A stretch of 51,641 nt of DNA, taken from positions 1 to 51,641 of the forward strand of contig CALARU010000381.1 of assembly GCA_937888715.1 (NCBI GenBank), in the 5' to 3' direction. Position 1 is the first letter of the stretch. Each line of letters begins with the position of its first letter. Positions 9,249 to 18,877 of the stretch are shown piece by piece. Under the pieces are notes generated by a model that ran no database searches, was not told where the DNA came from, and saw only the letters and a list, made by a program, of their open reading frames with translations. This DNA is from an uncultured Planctomycetaceae bacterium. Lineage in GTDB: Bacteria > Planctomycetota > Planctomycetia > Gemmatales > Gemmataceae. Position numbers and translations under genes: made by a program.

Positions 9249-10598
9249 TTATTTTCCAACACAAAACCGACTAAACATGCGATCTAAAAGATCATCCGTA
9301 AAAACATGCCCCGTAATCTGGCCTAAATTCTCAATTGCTTCCCTTAGCTCCAAGGCTAAAATTTCCAAAGGTTCTTCAAAAAGAACACAATGATGAGCCC
9401 TGCGTAAATTATCAAGACACAGATTGGCATACCCCTTTATTCTAGCAAGGCCTGACGCAGAAGCAGAACCATTTTTTTGATGCACAAGTTCAATAATATT
9501 TTTCTTTAAAAGTTCGATGCCCTGAGAAGTGACAGAACTAGTGTGAATCCAATCATCAGGCCCATTGGAAACATCAATTTTAGTAGCAACTTTAAGCAAT
9601 GATTTTTCATCAGCCTTTAAAAAAAGCTCTAGAACTTGCTGGTGCGCCTTATCGGCACAATAAACAATAACATCCGCAAAACCTATTTCTTTAATTGCTA
9701 AATTCTGAGCCTGTTGCTCAATAAAATCCCGTCCATCTTCAATGCCAGGCGCATCAACAAGCTCGAAAAAAGAATCGTCCCAATCAATTCTGGAAGTGAC
9801 CAGATCTCGGGTAGTACCTGGAATCGGGCTAACAAGTGATTTTTGCCCACTAACCAAAATATTGAACAATGAAGATTTTCCAGCATTCGGAGGTCCAACA
9901 ATTATAACTCGAATTTTTTCATCGCCAACTCCCCGTGACTGAAGTTTTTTGACCAAAACAATTATTTGGGCAAGCATATCGCCAATTGTCTTAAGTATCG
10001 CATCAGAACTGATAATCAGAATGTCTTCAGTTGAAAAATCTAGATTAGCTTCCACATCTGCAAGAAGATTAAGTAAATCATCTTTAACCTTATGCAAGGG
10101 ATCAAAAACACCCCCAGCAAGTTTGCCCAGAGCTTTATAAAGCCCATCTGGAGTAGAAGCTTCTATTACCTGATGAATTGCATCGACTTGCGCAATATCA
10201 ACTTTGCCATTGAGAAAAGCACGAAGAGTGAACTCCCCAGGTTTAGCAAGCCTGAAACCACATTCAAAGAGTTTTGAAAAAACTAAGTCAACAATCCAAG
10301 AATTGGATATTAGATGTAATTCAATTACATCTTGGCCAGTGTAGGAAGCAGGAGATTTCCAATAATAGAAATCAATTTCAACCGAACGAAAATCATCCAA
10401 CAAAAAATTGGCAGGAACAAGTCCTTTAGAAATGTGAAGGCCGGGAATTTTAAAATGAAGAAAAGAAGAAACGCAATCTATGGCATTATCGCCAGTGATA
10501 CGAATAATCTGCCTAGCACCATAACCCGCAGGGGAAGAGCAAGCGCAAATCAAGTCATGCGAAAGAAGTATTTCCCGTTTCAAAATAGGTAACCCCAA
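9249..10598 (-). CDS. mnmE: tRNA modification GTPase MnmE
   Basis: GTPase that works with MnmG to modify U34 in the wobble position of certain tRNAs. Length 449 is normal. The order is an N-terminal folate-binding domain (SYTGQDVIELH near 86-95; GEFTLRAFLNGK near 121-132), a helical domain, an inserted G domain and the C-terminal motif. G-domain motifs are GPPNAGKSS (235-243), TTRD (262-265), DAPG (282-285) and TKID (339-342). The protein ends FCVGK, so the catalytic Cys447 is in place. DAPG replaces the common DTAG. The listed start is a TTG 8 bases after the yidC stop; an in-frame TTG at 10583 is an alternative, so the first few residues are uncertain. The gene order yidC-mnmE is widely conserved in bacteria. 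Confidence 0.95.
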   Translation of the reverse strand: MGLPILKREILLSHDLICACSSPAGYGARQIIRITGDNAIDCVSSFLHFKIPGLHISKGLVPANFLLDDFRSVEIDFYYWKSPASYTGQDVIELHLISNSWIVDLVFSKLFECGFRLAKPGEFTLRAFLNGKVDIAQVDAIHQVIEASTPDGLYKALGKLAGGVFDPLHKVKDDLLNLLADVEANLDFSTEDILIISSDAILKTIGDMLAQIIVLVKKLQSRGVGDEKIRVIIVGPPNAGKSSLFNILVSGQKSLVSPIPGTTRDLVTSRIDWDDSFFELVDAPGIEDGRDFIEQQAQNLAIKEIGFADVIVYCADKAHQQVLELFLKADEKSLLKVATKIDVSNGPDDWIHTSSVTSQGIELLKKNIIELVHQKNGSASASGLARIKGYANLCLDNLRRAHHCVLFEEPLEILALELREAIENLGQITGHVFTDDLLDRMFSRFCVGK

Positions 10599-10605
10599 AC
10601 ATGGG

Positions 10606-12969
10606 TTATTTTTTCTCGGCTTGTTTTAGAATATCATTAAACCAATCACGCCAACGGTCGAGAACATTTTTTTCGGTATTACTCTTTTCTAAAGACTTAT
10701 TAGCGAGCTCTTTCCGTAAATTTTTAGCAGACTTCCCATTGTTATTGGAATCTAATTTGGAAATATCGGCGCCATTGGCCGATGCTAACAAAGGCTGTTG
10801 TCCAGTTTTGGTTTTAGGCAGCAATTTTCTTTCAGCAAGGCCCCACAAACTGCTAGCAATAAAATAAATGCAAAGGCCTGCAGCAACCTTGTAAAACATA
10901 AAACCCATAAAGACCATCATGTAGGTCATCATTTTTTGTTGTGCTTCTTGTTGCTCATCCGTGGGAGGAGGGGTAAACATTTTTTGCTGTAAAACCATCA
11001 AGCTAATGGCAAGAATGGGAAGAAGGTTAAAATAAGGCCCAAGATAAAAAAAGCCTCCATAGTCTTCTGGATTACTGATTAGAGGAATCGCGGCGCCCCA
11101 ATTAATGAGCATATCAGGTGCAGCAAGGTTGATAATCCAAGTAGGCCAGAAAGTGGCTAGGCGAAAATGGATGCTCTCCTGCAAGGCGAAATAAAGGCCC
11201 ATAAAAACAGGCATTTGAATTAGAACCACCCAGCAAGTGCCAAAAGGGTTGACATTATATTTGCGATATAATTCCATTTGGGCCAAGCCAATCGCTTGTT
11301 TATCACCCTTCAACTTTTCCTGCATCTTTTTCAACTCAGGAGCAAGTTCTTGCATCTTAATACTCATGATTGCTTGCTTCCTGCTTAAAGGAAACATCAG
11401 ACCACGAATTAGAATGGTAAGAAAAATGATACAAAGACCAAAGTTAGGGAGGACAAGATAAACTTTCCACAAAATCCAATGCATCATATTTGTGCATTTA
11501 ATAACAATATCAGTCCAAAAAATAGAGGCACAAAAAGAACCAATCCAACCAGGGGATTGATAATCTGTCATGGTGTTTAACCCGAGTTTAGTTGTATATC
11601 GGGAAACCTGATCAGAATTAACCATTGCGTTATTGCTAAAATCACCAAGCAGACTAGTTTTAACAGGGCCATTATAAAGCAAATATTTATGGGTTACAGG
11701 TTTTCCTACTACAAGATTAAACTGCTTGGAAGTAAGCCTTACGGTAATATCGTTACCAAATAATGGTTGGGCCTGAGTTTCTTTCCGAACATCAATAACA
11801 GCATACATGGGCTTTTTATCAGGAGTGGCAATATGCCTATAATAAATTGCTATTTGCCTGCCTAACCCAAACTGGGACTCCATCTTCTCGAAAGATTCTT
11901 TACTATCGAACCAAAAAGTTTCATCTTTACCGTCAACACGAAGATTAAGGCTCCGATTTACGGGATCAATTTTAGAAATAATCCCCCGTGCAAAAGTTGC
12001 ATCGAGTGTGGGACGAACTTTTTCAATGATTTTTTGATCAGGCTGATCTTCATCAACAACAACCATTGAAGAAAAATACTGGATAGCAACGCCTGCATAC
12101 CGAAACCAATGATTTAGCTGATTATTTACAAGAACTTCACTTCCGCCCATCCAACTAGCAATCTGCCTACCATCCTGAAGATCGCGATAAACATTATTTC
12201 GATCATCAACTTGTGCAATTAAAGCATTTCTAAAAATATTAGTATACCACTCACCTTCAACCGGAAGACTTCTAGGGCCAGTAATTTGGTATCTAAATGG
12301 AATAACAGCCGTGTCGTCAGTGGAAAAAACCAATTCCATGCCAACATGGTAATCGTTCTTCGAAAGAGTAAAAGTTTTAGAAATAAGAATGTTCTGCAAT
12401 TTCGTTTCAAAAACAAGTTTTTGAAATGCAATCCCTTTAGAGTCAACTTCTTCGGTGGGCCCTGAAACAATTTTCCAATCAGTTTTCCCTAAAAGATCCA
12501 TAGGTTGGTCGCCAAATTGATCTTTAAAATCAAAATGATAGAGGTAATTTGCGCCAGCATGCCAGCGGGATTCTAGGGGTATTAAATCCAAACTTTTAGG
12601 TATTTTCTCAGTTTGATTGATCCAAACAGGTCTGCCAAGATTATCAGCTTGCTGAAATTTATTAAGTACCACTTTGCGGACACAAGCACCAAACGAATCG
12701 AAAGTAATTCCCAGATGAAAACCTGATGTAGAATCTTCACTGCCAAGGGTTACGAAATTTCCTCGTTCCTTGAAAGGAGCAAGGGATAAACCATTATCAT
12801 TATCAATCGCATTATCATTTAATTTAATTGGGTTTTTTTCTACAAAAGGTTCAGTAACTTCAGGTTTTTTTTTAGGAGCAGGCCAAAGAGACTCACGTAT
12901 TTGAATCCATGCTGCAAAAAGCAGGAAAGAAGCTGTAAAAAACAAAAGGAAATTCTTATTATTCTTCAT
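10606..12969 (-). CDS. yidC: Membrane protein insertase YidC
   Basis: Inner-membrane insertase that places proteins into the lipid bilayer alone or with Sec. It has an N-terminal signal-anchor helix (about residues 6-22), a large periplasmic domain, and the conserved five-helix Oxa1/YidC core from about residue 500 to 715. The hydrophilic-groove arginine is Arg522 in the LIRG stretch, followed by PLSRKQ and the charged coiled-coil cytoplasmic loop. At 787 residues it is much longer than the E. coli protein (548). Part of the excess is an extra beta-rich stretch at about residues 310-410 in the periplasmic domain, and part is a Lys/Asn-rich tail after 720. No strong Shine-Dalgarno site precedes the ATG, and a terminator-like hairpin lies just upstream. 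mnmE follows after 7 bases. Confidence 0.95.
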   Translation of the reverse strand: MKNNKNFLLFFTASFLLFAAWIQIRESLWPAPKKKPEVTEPFVEKNPIKLNDNAIDNDNGLSLAPFKERGNFVTLGSEDSTSGFHLGITFDSFGACVRKVVLNKFQQADNLGRPVWINQTEKIPKSLDLIPLESRWHAGANYLYHFDFKDQFGDQPMDLLGKTDWKIVSGPTEEVDSKGIAFQKLVFETKLQNILISKTFTLSKNDYHVGMELVFSTDDTAVIPFRYQITGPRSLPVEGEWYTNIFRNALIAQVDDRNNVYRDLQDGRQIASWMGGSEVLVNNQLNHWFRYAGVAIQYFSSMVVVDEDQPDQKIIEKVRPTLDATFARGIISKIDPVNRSLNLRVDGKDETFWFDSKESFEKMESQFGLGRQIAIYYRHIATPDKKPMYAVIDVRKETQAQPLFGNDITVRLTSKQFNLVVGKPVTHKYLLYNGPVKTSLLGDFSNNAMVNSDQVSRYTTKLGLNTMTDYQSPGWIGSFCASIFWTDIVIKCTNMMHWILWKVYLVLPNFGLCIIFLTILIRGLMFPLSRKQAIMSIKMQELAPELKKMQEKLKGDKQAIGLAQMELYRKYNVNPFGTCWVVLIQMPVFMGLYFALQESIHFRLATFWPTWIINLAAPDMLINWGAAIPLISNPEDYGGFFYLGPYFNLLPILAISLMVLQQKMFTPPPTDEQQEAQQKMMTYMMVFMGFMFYKVAAGLCIYFIASSLWGLAERKLLPKTKTGQQPLLASANGADISKLDSNNNGKSAKNLRKELANKSLEKSNTEKNVLDRWRDWFNDILKQAEKK

Positions 12970-12992
12970 ATTTATATTGAATGGAATTAAGG

Positions 12993-13022
12993 AAAAAAAA
13001 GTATAGGAATTCGCCTATGCTT
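12993..13022 (-). terminator. Terminator-like hairpin between phosphoesterase gene and yidC
   Basis: Read on the minus strand, AAGCATAGG and CCTATACTT can pair around the loop CGAATT with one mismatch (C against A). The stem runs straight into eight U residues (A run at 12993-13000 on the plus strand). It starts 3 bases after the TAG stop of the phosphoesterase gene. Only 23 bases then remain before the yidC ATG. It may end the upstream transcript or act as an attenuator for yidC. Confidence 0.6.
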
Positions 13023-13025
13023 AAA

Positions 13026-13787
13026 CTAGCGACCTTCTTTAAGACGATCACCCAGAAAATTTTCCAACTCGGGAATCGCATAGATTTTTTTGGCAGTAAT
13101 CTCAAAGTCGTAAGGTACTCTGCGATAGCTGATTCGATTATTTTCAAGAATTACATAACAAGATTTTGGATTGCTATCGCGAGGTTGGCCCACCGAGCCC
13201 ACATTACAAAGGGTTTTACGATTATCTAGCAAATAGGAGAAATCAAATTCTTCTGGACTTTGAAATTGATAAAGATCGGTACCTTCCTGCTGCACGAAAA
13301 TTCCAGGCACATGAGTGTGGCCTTGAAAACAATATTTTCCAACGAGGGAAAAGATTCTTTCCATTTTTCTGTTGTTATAAATATCTTCTGGAAAAACATA
13401 TTCATTTAAAGGGTTTCGAGCGGAACCATGAACAAAAAGAAGTTCTTCTTCACGGTGCAACCGAGGACGAGCAGAAAGAAAATTCCAGCGTTTGGAGCGT
13501 TCCTCTGGAGAACCCCCGGTTTCTAATTGTTTTCTTGTCCAAAAGATGGCACGCTCAGCCGAAGGATTAAATCCATCGGGATCAAATAATGCGCCTTGAT
13601 CATGGTTCCCTAAGAGAACCACCTTGCAATTCATGACTAAATCCACACATTCACAAGGGTTAGGGCCATAGCCCACAACATCCCCGAGGCAATAAATCTC
13701 GTCAACACCTTGAGATTCGATGTCTATAAGTACATTACGAAAGGCTTCAATATTTCCATGAATATCACTAATAATCGCTTTTTTCAC
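13026..13787 (-). CDS. Calcineurin-like metallophosphoesterase
   Basis: Two-metal phosphoesterase of about 253 residues, in the group related to diadenosine tetraphosphatases and YfcE-like enzymes. Metal-binding motifs appear in the normal order: SDIHGN at the N-terminus, [15 protein letters not shown], then [15 protein letters not shown] and [10 protein letters not shown]. The open frame reaches upstream to a TTG at 13802, but the GTG at 13787 gives the canonical beginning [12 protein letters not shown] and has GGTGA just upstream, so it is preferred. The physiological substrate cannot be assigned from sequence. The gene lies upstream of yidC on the same strand with a terminator-like hairpin between them. 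Confidence 0.9.
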   Translation of the reverse strand: MKKAIISDIHGNIEAFRNVLIDIESQGVDEIYCLGDVVGYGPNPCECVDLVMNCKVVLLGNHDQGALFDPDGFNPSAERAIFWTRKQLETGGSPEERSKRWNFLSARPRLHREEELLFVHGSARNPLNEYVFPEDIYNNRKMERIFSLVGKYCFQGHTHVPGIFVQQEGTDLYQFQSPEEFDFSYLLDNRKTLCNVGSVGQPRDSNPKSCYVILENNRISYRRVPYDFEITAKKIYAIPELENFLGDRLKEGR

Positions 13788-13916
13788 ATTTTCACCAACC
13801 AAATTAGAAACAAGTGCAATTCGGGATCAATTCTGTACAAACACTTATCTTAGCTGATTTATACTGTTATGCCATCGTTTTAAACACAATAAGTCGAGAC
13901 TTCCCTTTAAGTTGCA

Positions 13917-16142
13917 TTAATTCCCTATATTAAATCTAGTTCCTTGCTCAAAAGATTCGAAAATAATTTGAGGAAAAATCTCGGTTACCTTATGGGAATC
14001 TAACGTACTTAAGTCGTTTCTATTAGGTACTTTACCTTCAATTGCAAGTGCATATACCCCTTCAATTGGGGAATCCAATTCAATTAAGTGTTCAAAAATA
14101 GCAAAGGTCTTGCTTCGAAAAATGCAATAAGAATCAATTCCAGTTTCTTTAACAACAGAAAATTGATCTGCAAGATTACGACCTGATAAAGGCTTCTCAT
14201 TAAGAAGCAATAAAATATTAAGCTTAGCTTTAGCCTTCGGGGCGGTTTCGCCCTCAACCGTAGCGGTAGACCACTCCACCCCTTCCCGCCAGCGAACCCG
14301 GACTCTGATCTTTTTTCCTTGTGGAATTTTATCCAATATTTTCCCATCTTTTTCAAATTGAATTACGATTCTTTCATCACGCCATCGGTCATTTGATTTA
14401 CTATTTCGAAATTCCATCATTCCATTGTGATTAGAATCGGAAAAAGGCCCACGCCATGAAACTCGTTCGAATAAAGAATCGGGCATAAGCCAAGCTGCGG
14501 TTTTAAATTTTGAATCATCTGAAAATAAAGAGAGGGCCAAATTCTGATACGCAGGAAGTTGGGATGAAACATTTTCTAGAACAACAAACAATTTGTGTGA
14601 TTTAAACTCCATTAATTGCTCTCGGAGTTTCAGAATACGATTAATTTTTTCATGAAGTTCAAAGTTATCCTTATCCCATTTAGATTTATTTTCTTTATAA
14701 ACTTCTCTTCGTTTTACAATTTCAGGTTCTTCGCCAAATTGATCAATTAAAAATGCTCTTTCAGATTGAAGGTATTGATTAAGCCCCTGAAGAAATCTTT
14801 TAGAAACATCAGTTTCAGAATAGCGACTTAACAAAGCATAAGAAGCTTTTAAATCACGGTTAGCAAACCCAGCAACTTCATCCAACATAGTTGGAATTGC
14901 AGGATCAATTCTTACTAGAACGATTTTTGTACCAGGATATATCTTGGAAATTTCAAGTGCTTTTTTCGTATGAAACCCAATGTTTTCTTGGTTTTTTGAG
15001 TAGGGCATTTCTTCCATTGCGAAATCTCTCGTCCGCGTAAGATCAACTAATTCGGCATGTGTTTGAATTTCACCAAAAGCTTTTTCCCACCCTAAAAATT
15101 CAGTCCCAACAATGGCAATGGATGCTGGTGCCCCAACTCCACGCAAATTACGCGCTGGTTGCGATGCCCCTTCATTAGAAAAAATATTCAACAGATTATT
15201 CTGCTTGATCGAGTAATTTGTTTTAATTTGGGTTTCAGCAGTGGTGACAAACATAACCGACGGAAGTGCTGCAAGATTTTTAATGGATGCAGGGGTTGCA
15301 AGGATTTCAAATAACGCACCATTAGCACCTTCAACAACGGCATCATTCAGATTGGAGAATAGTTCATTAATTTCGTTTTGGCTAGGAGGTTGATGATTTA
15401 AAACTAACAGCCATTTTTCAAGTTTCGGTTCAGTAGCTTCCAATTTTTTCTTAGCAGCAGGGCTCATTTTTCGCAATGAACTTTCTTTGATGTCTTCAAT
15501 AACTCTTGCCTTAACCAATGGCCAATCAGGATGCACCTTGACAATGCGGGGGAAAGCAAAAGGAGTAACAAAAACGCCAGCGGTTTTTAATGCTTCGGGA
15601 AATATTTTGGTATCAATGATGGGCAATGATTTTCCAATGAGATTTCCTGTAATTCGTGTAAACAATTCTGGGTTATAAGAAACAGCATCAATAAAACCAA
15701 CTTTAAGAAGACTGCTTTTAAGATCATCCCAAAATTCAAGTTGTTTCTTAGCTTGCATGTATTGTGGGAACTCAATTTCAATTCGAACTGGATCTTCAGA
15801 CTTATACGGATCCTCACTTCCAACCGGCCAACTTGTTACAGAATAAATCCACCTCGGATTGATACACTTGCTTACCTTGCCTATTGGTACAGTTCCATCA
15901 AACGAGCTAATAGTTTCATCTTGTAATTTTTCAAACAGATTTTCATCAGTAGAAGTGAAGCCAGTTGCTTTAAGAAATTTAAGCAACTCATCGACTTGCC
16001 TTAGTCTTTCAACACCATAAACTTGAATTCTAAATTTGACCCTAACATTAACTTTATCTACCGAAACGGGCGTATCTTGCCCCATCAACGAAATTGGCAA
16101 AACAAGTAGAATCAGAAGAAAGCTTATTAATTTCTTATTCAT
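13917..16142 (-). CDS. Exported protein, possible degenerate subtilisin-like fold
   Basis: Protein of 741 residues with a signal peptide (residues 1-21, MNKKLISFLLILLVLPISLM). No family was recognised with certainty. Residues about 340-415 resemble the start of a peptidase S8 domain: a beta strand SIAIVGTE where subtilases have the catalytic Asp (V-x-V-x-D-T-G), then IGFHTKKALEISKIYPGTKIV, which recalls the HGTxVAEI...APxAxL segment. The catalytic Asp appears replaced and no GTSxAxP serine motif was found later, so a protease activity is unlikely. A charged helical stretch follows at about 455-520, and the C-terminal 200 residues look beta-rich with a segment like SDSNHNG. The subtilase reading is tentative. 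Confidence 0.7.
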   Translation of the reverse strand: MNKKLISFLLILLVLPISLMGQDTPVSVDKVNVRVKFRIQVYGVERLRQVDELLKFLKATGFTSTDENLFEKLQDETISSFDGTVPIGKVSKCINPRWIYSVTSWPVGSEDPYKSEDPVRIEIEFPQYMQAKKQLEFWDDLKSSLLKVGFIDAVSYNPELFTRITGNLIGKSLPIIDTKIFPEALKTAGVFVTPFAFPRIVKVHPDWPLVKARVIEDIKESSLRKMSPAAKKKLEATEPKLEKWLLVLNHQPPSQNEINELFSNLNDAVVEGANGALFEILATPASIKNLAALPSVMFVTTAETQIKTNYSIKQNNLLNIFSNEGASQPARNLRGVGAPASIAIVGTEFLGWEKAFGEIQTHAELVDLTRTRDFAMEEMPYSKNQENIGFHTKKALEISKIYPGTKIVLVRIDPAIPTMLDEVAGFANRDLKASYALLSRYSETDVSKRFLQGLNQYLQSERAFLIDQFGEEPEIVKRREVYKENKSKWDKDNFELHEKINRILKLREQLMEFKSHKLFVVLENVSSQLPAYQNLALSLFSDDSKFKTAAWLMPDSLFERVSWRGPFSDSNHNGMMEFRNSKSNDRWRDERIVIQFEKDGKILDKIPQGKKIRVRVRWREGVEWSTATVEGETAPKAKAKLNILLLLNEKPLSGRNLADQFSVVKETGIDSYCIFRSKTFAIFEHLIELDSPIEGVYALAIEGKVPNRNDLSTLDSHKVTEIFPQIIFESFEQGTRFNIGN

Positions 16143-16259
16143 CTTAACTTCTCGTTATCAGTACAGAACAAACCAATCTATTATGACATGTGATTTTAAA
16201 GTAGAGGTGTCTTAATTCCGGTAATCACAAAGTAATTTAACATTTAAAAAGGAAATACC

Positions 16260-17054
16260 ATGAAATTCGGTCAGGGACAAAAAGTTATTATCACCGGTGC
16301 TTCAACAGGCATAGGAAGGGCAATAGCTATAGAATTAGCTAAAGGTGGAGCACAGGTAGGGCTTATTGCAAGAAGAGAAGAACTACTTTTAGAACTTGTA
16401 AACGAAATACAAACCCTTGGTGGTAAAGCTTTTTACAGGGTTTCAGACATATCAGAACGAAAAGAAACACTAATTGGGATTTCGGAATTAATAAACTGCA
16501 TGGGCGGAATAGACATACTTGTTGCCAACGCTGGGGTTGGGGCCCCAACAACGATCCAACCCTTTAATGTTGAAACTCAAGAAAAAATGATCAAGGTTAA
16601 TTTGCTAGGTGTTATTTATTGCATTGAAGCTGTTTTACAAACCATGCTTGATTCAGAAAAAGGACATATCGTTGCAATTTCAAGCCTAGCAGGGTTTAAA
16701 GGGTTACCAGGCGAGTCGGGTTACACCGCATCGAAAGCAGGCTTAAATACATTCATGGAAGGAATGCGAATACAATTGCGCCCGAAAAACATTTTTGTAA
16801 GCACCATTTGCCCAGGATTTATTAAAACACCCATGACAGAAGTTAATGATGAAAAAGACATGCCTTGGCTAATGGATGCAGAAACCGCAGCAAATATAAT
16901 AATAAAAGCAATTCAACGAAAAACAAAAGTTCTTAGATTTCCATGGCAAACTTCGCTGCTTATGCGAATTGTAGGTTTCCTTCCAGACTGGTTGATCGAG
17001 CGGGTCATGAAAAAGTACAACGAAAACCCGCCCATGCCTAAAACCCCACTATAA
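16260..17054 (+). CDS. Short-chain dehydrogenase/reductase
   Basis: NAD(P)-dependent oxidoreductase of the classical SDR family, 264 residues. The cofactor motif TGASTGIG is at residues 12-19, the NAG motif at 90-92 (VANAGVG), and the catalytic triad is Ser142, Tyr155 and Lys159 (YTASK). After the core comes PGFIKTP, the usual substrate-loop region. The tail from about 225 to 250 is hydrophobic (LLMRIVGFLPDWLI), suggesting membrane association as in some lipid-acting SDRs. The start has AAGGA six to seven bases upstream. It is alone on this strand, divergent from the exported-protein gene and convergent with the peptidase gene 11 bases on. The substrate is unknown. Confidence 0.92.
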   Translation: MKFGQGQKVIITGASTGIGRAIAIELAKGGAQVGLIARREELLLELVNEIQTLGGKAFYRVSDISERKETLIGISELINCMGGIDILVANAGVGAPTTIQPFNVETQEKMIKVNLLGVIYCIEAVLQTMLDSEKGHIVAISSLAGFKGLPGESGYTASKAGLNTFMEGMRIQLRPKNIFVSTICPGFIKTPMTEVNDEKDMPWLMDAETAANIIIKAIQRKTKVLRFPWQTSLLMRIVGFLPDWLIERVMKKYNENPPMPKTPL

Positions 17055-17065
17055 AAATCAGGCCT

Positions 17066-18472
17066 TTATTTAGCAGATCGAGATGCGATTTCACCAAACA
17101 AATGAGCCATCGACTTTATCAGTTTTATCCAGTCGCCTTCATGCAAACTTTCGTTAGGGGCATGAGCGTTACTATCCGGGTCTTCAATACCTAGCAATAG
17201 AGCAGGGGCCCCGCCAAGCAATTCAACTAATGGTCGGACAAACCCAATTGTTCCGCCACACCCTATGCCTACAGGTTTGGCTTTAAAGCCTTTTTCAAGA
17301 GCAGCAATTGCAGCTTCAAAAGCGGGCCCTTTAGGGTCGGTCATCCACCAATCAACGGAACTTCCATGAGCAGTAACCTTAACCTCCACGCCCCAAGGAG
17401 AATCGGCAGAAAGAGCTTTGCACAATAATTCTTCAACATGCTTTGGGTCCTGATCTGGAACAATCCTACAACTTACGAGAGCTGAAGCAGTAGGGAGAAC
17501 TTGATTAGATGCACCTTTAATATTGCTGGCTTCAATGGCAATAACGGTAACCGCAGGGTGGCGCCAAGTTTGCTCATAAATACTTTTCCCTTTTTGCAGA
17601 GCAAACTTAACATGATCCGGAACGCCCAAAGATTTTCTTAAGGCATCTGCATCTACGGGTAAAGATTCAATCACTTTTCTTTCTGAATCAGTCAAGGGTT
17701 TAACAGAATCATTAAAACCTGGAATTGGAATAGGGCCATCTTCCCAGCAAAGCCTTGATAAAACCTTGGCGAGTGCAAGTGCGGAATCAGCAAAAGCTCC
17801 ACCTGCCATTCCAGAATGCACAGGAATCAATGCACTTTTAACTTCTACAAGCAAAGTTACAACACCACGAAGGGAATAAGTGATCGATGGTAAACCCACC
17901 CTGATATTTTCGGTATCACAAACAACGATAATATCCGCCTGGATACGGCTACGGTTTTCGCTGAAGAATTTGACAAGGTTTTTGGAACCGACCTCTTCTT
18001 CGCCCTCAACAAGCATTTTCACATTTACAGGAAGTTTACCAGCAGTTTTAAGCCATGAAGCAATAGCTGCGAGTTGAGCAACTGAAGCGCCCTTATCATC
18101 AGCAGCGCCCCGGCCAAAAAGCCGACCTTCTCTCGAGGTTAATTCCCAAGGCGGGCTAAGCCAAAGATGTTCATAATTGATGGGTTGTACATCATGATGT
18201 GAATAAAGGAATAAAGTAGGCTGATTTGGAGCACCCAACCATTCGCCATAAGCAAAAGGATTGGAATCCCCTGTTCTAAGAATTTCAACATTATTAAGGC
18301 CAGCTTTTTTCATTTGCAGGCAAACAGCTTCGGCAGAAAGTTCAATTTCTTTTTGATGCTCACCATCAGTACTAATACTAGGAATCTTGACCAAATCTCT
18401 TAGATCAGAAATAAGGCTAGCTTGATTATTATCGATCCATGCTTCAGCATTTTTCAACTCAGTTTCAAACAT
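17066..18472 (-). CDS. M20 family metallopeptidase (dipeptidase-like)
   Basis: Zinc peptidase of the M20 family, 468 residues, the size of carnosinase/DapE-like dipeptidases that include a lid domain. Metal-site motifs are visible: SHHDVQP (His93 and Asp94), GRGAADDKG with the bridging Asp near 125-126, and the acid motif EGEEEVGS near 156-163 with the general base. A later His is expected in the ending stretch DSNAHAPNE, which matches the family. There is no signal peptide, so it acts in the cytoplasm. AGGA precedes the ATG by 7 bases. It starts 15 bases after the DgkA-type kinase gene and probably shares its transcript. Confidence 0.92.
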   Translation of the reverse strand: MFETELKNAEAWIDNNQASLISDLRDLVKIPSISTDGEHQKEIELSAEAVCLQMKKAGLNNVEILRTGDSNPFAYGEWLGAPNQPTLFLYSHHDVQPINYEHLWLSPPWELTSREGRLFGRGAADDKGASVAQLAAIASWLKTAGKLPVNVKMLVEGEEEVGSKNLVKFFSENRSRIQADIIVVCDTENIRVGLPSITYSLRGVVTLLVEVKSALIPVHSGMAGGAFADSALALAKVLSRLCWEDGPIPIPGFNDSVKPLTDSERKVIESLPVDADALRKSLGVPDHVKFALQKGKSIYEQTWRHPAVTVIAIEASNIKGASNQVLPTASALVSCRIVPDQDPKHVEELLCKALSADSPWGVEVKVTAHGSSVDWWMTDPKGPAFEAAIAALEKGFKAKPVGIGCGGTIGFVRPLVELLGGAPALLLGIEDPDSNAHAPNESLHEGDWIKLIKSMAHLFGEIASRSAK

Positions 18473-18487
18473 CTTAGATTCCTGTAG

Positions 18488-18877
18488 TTAAAGTCCAAGC
18501 ATTGCGAGGATCTTTGGAATAAAAACCATACACCCAATAATAGAAGTAAAAACACTAGCAAGCAAAACGGCTCCTGCCGCAATATCTAAAACCTGAAAAT
18601 GGTTTGCACGGATATCTTCAGGCAATATTGCATAAAGCATCTCGATCGAACTATTCAAAAGTTCTACCACCAGTACAAACCCAATGCAACCAATCAGCAA
18701 CGACCACTCAACCAAATCACATCTTAATACAACTGAAAAAGCTACAACCATAGACGCAAAAAAGAAATGAACAAAGAAACTGGAATGGCCCCGCATTCCA
18801 AGTTTCATGCCCTTAAAAGCGCAATGAAATTTATCTTTCCATGGCCTTTTCAAATTTTTTCGTTCATCAGCATGCAC
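18488..18877 (-). CDS. DgkA-family lipid kinase (diacylglycerol or undecaprenol kinase)
   Basis: Small integral-membrane kinase of 129 residues with three hydrophobic segments (about 35-55, 58-75 and 98-120). The family motif ELLNSSIE is present with Glu72, Asn75 and Glu79, corresponding to E. coli Glu69, Asn72 and Glu76, followed by LDIAAGAV with Asp98. The lysine that normally precedes this aspartate (Lys94 in E. coli) is a leucine here, which is unusual for a catalytic position. The start codon is GTG. The enzyme would phosphorylate diacylglycerol or undecaprenol for lipid recycling. The M20 peptidase gene follows 15 bases downstream, but no functional link is evident. Confidence 0.87.
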   Translation of the reverse strand: MHADERKNLKRPWKDKFHCAFKGMKLGMRGHSSFFVHFFFASMVVAFSVVLRCDLVEWSLLIGCIGFVLVVELLNSSIEMLYAILPEDIRANHFQVLDIAAGAVLLASVFTSIIGCMVFIPKILAMLGL

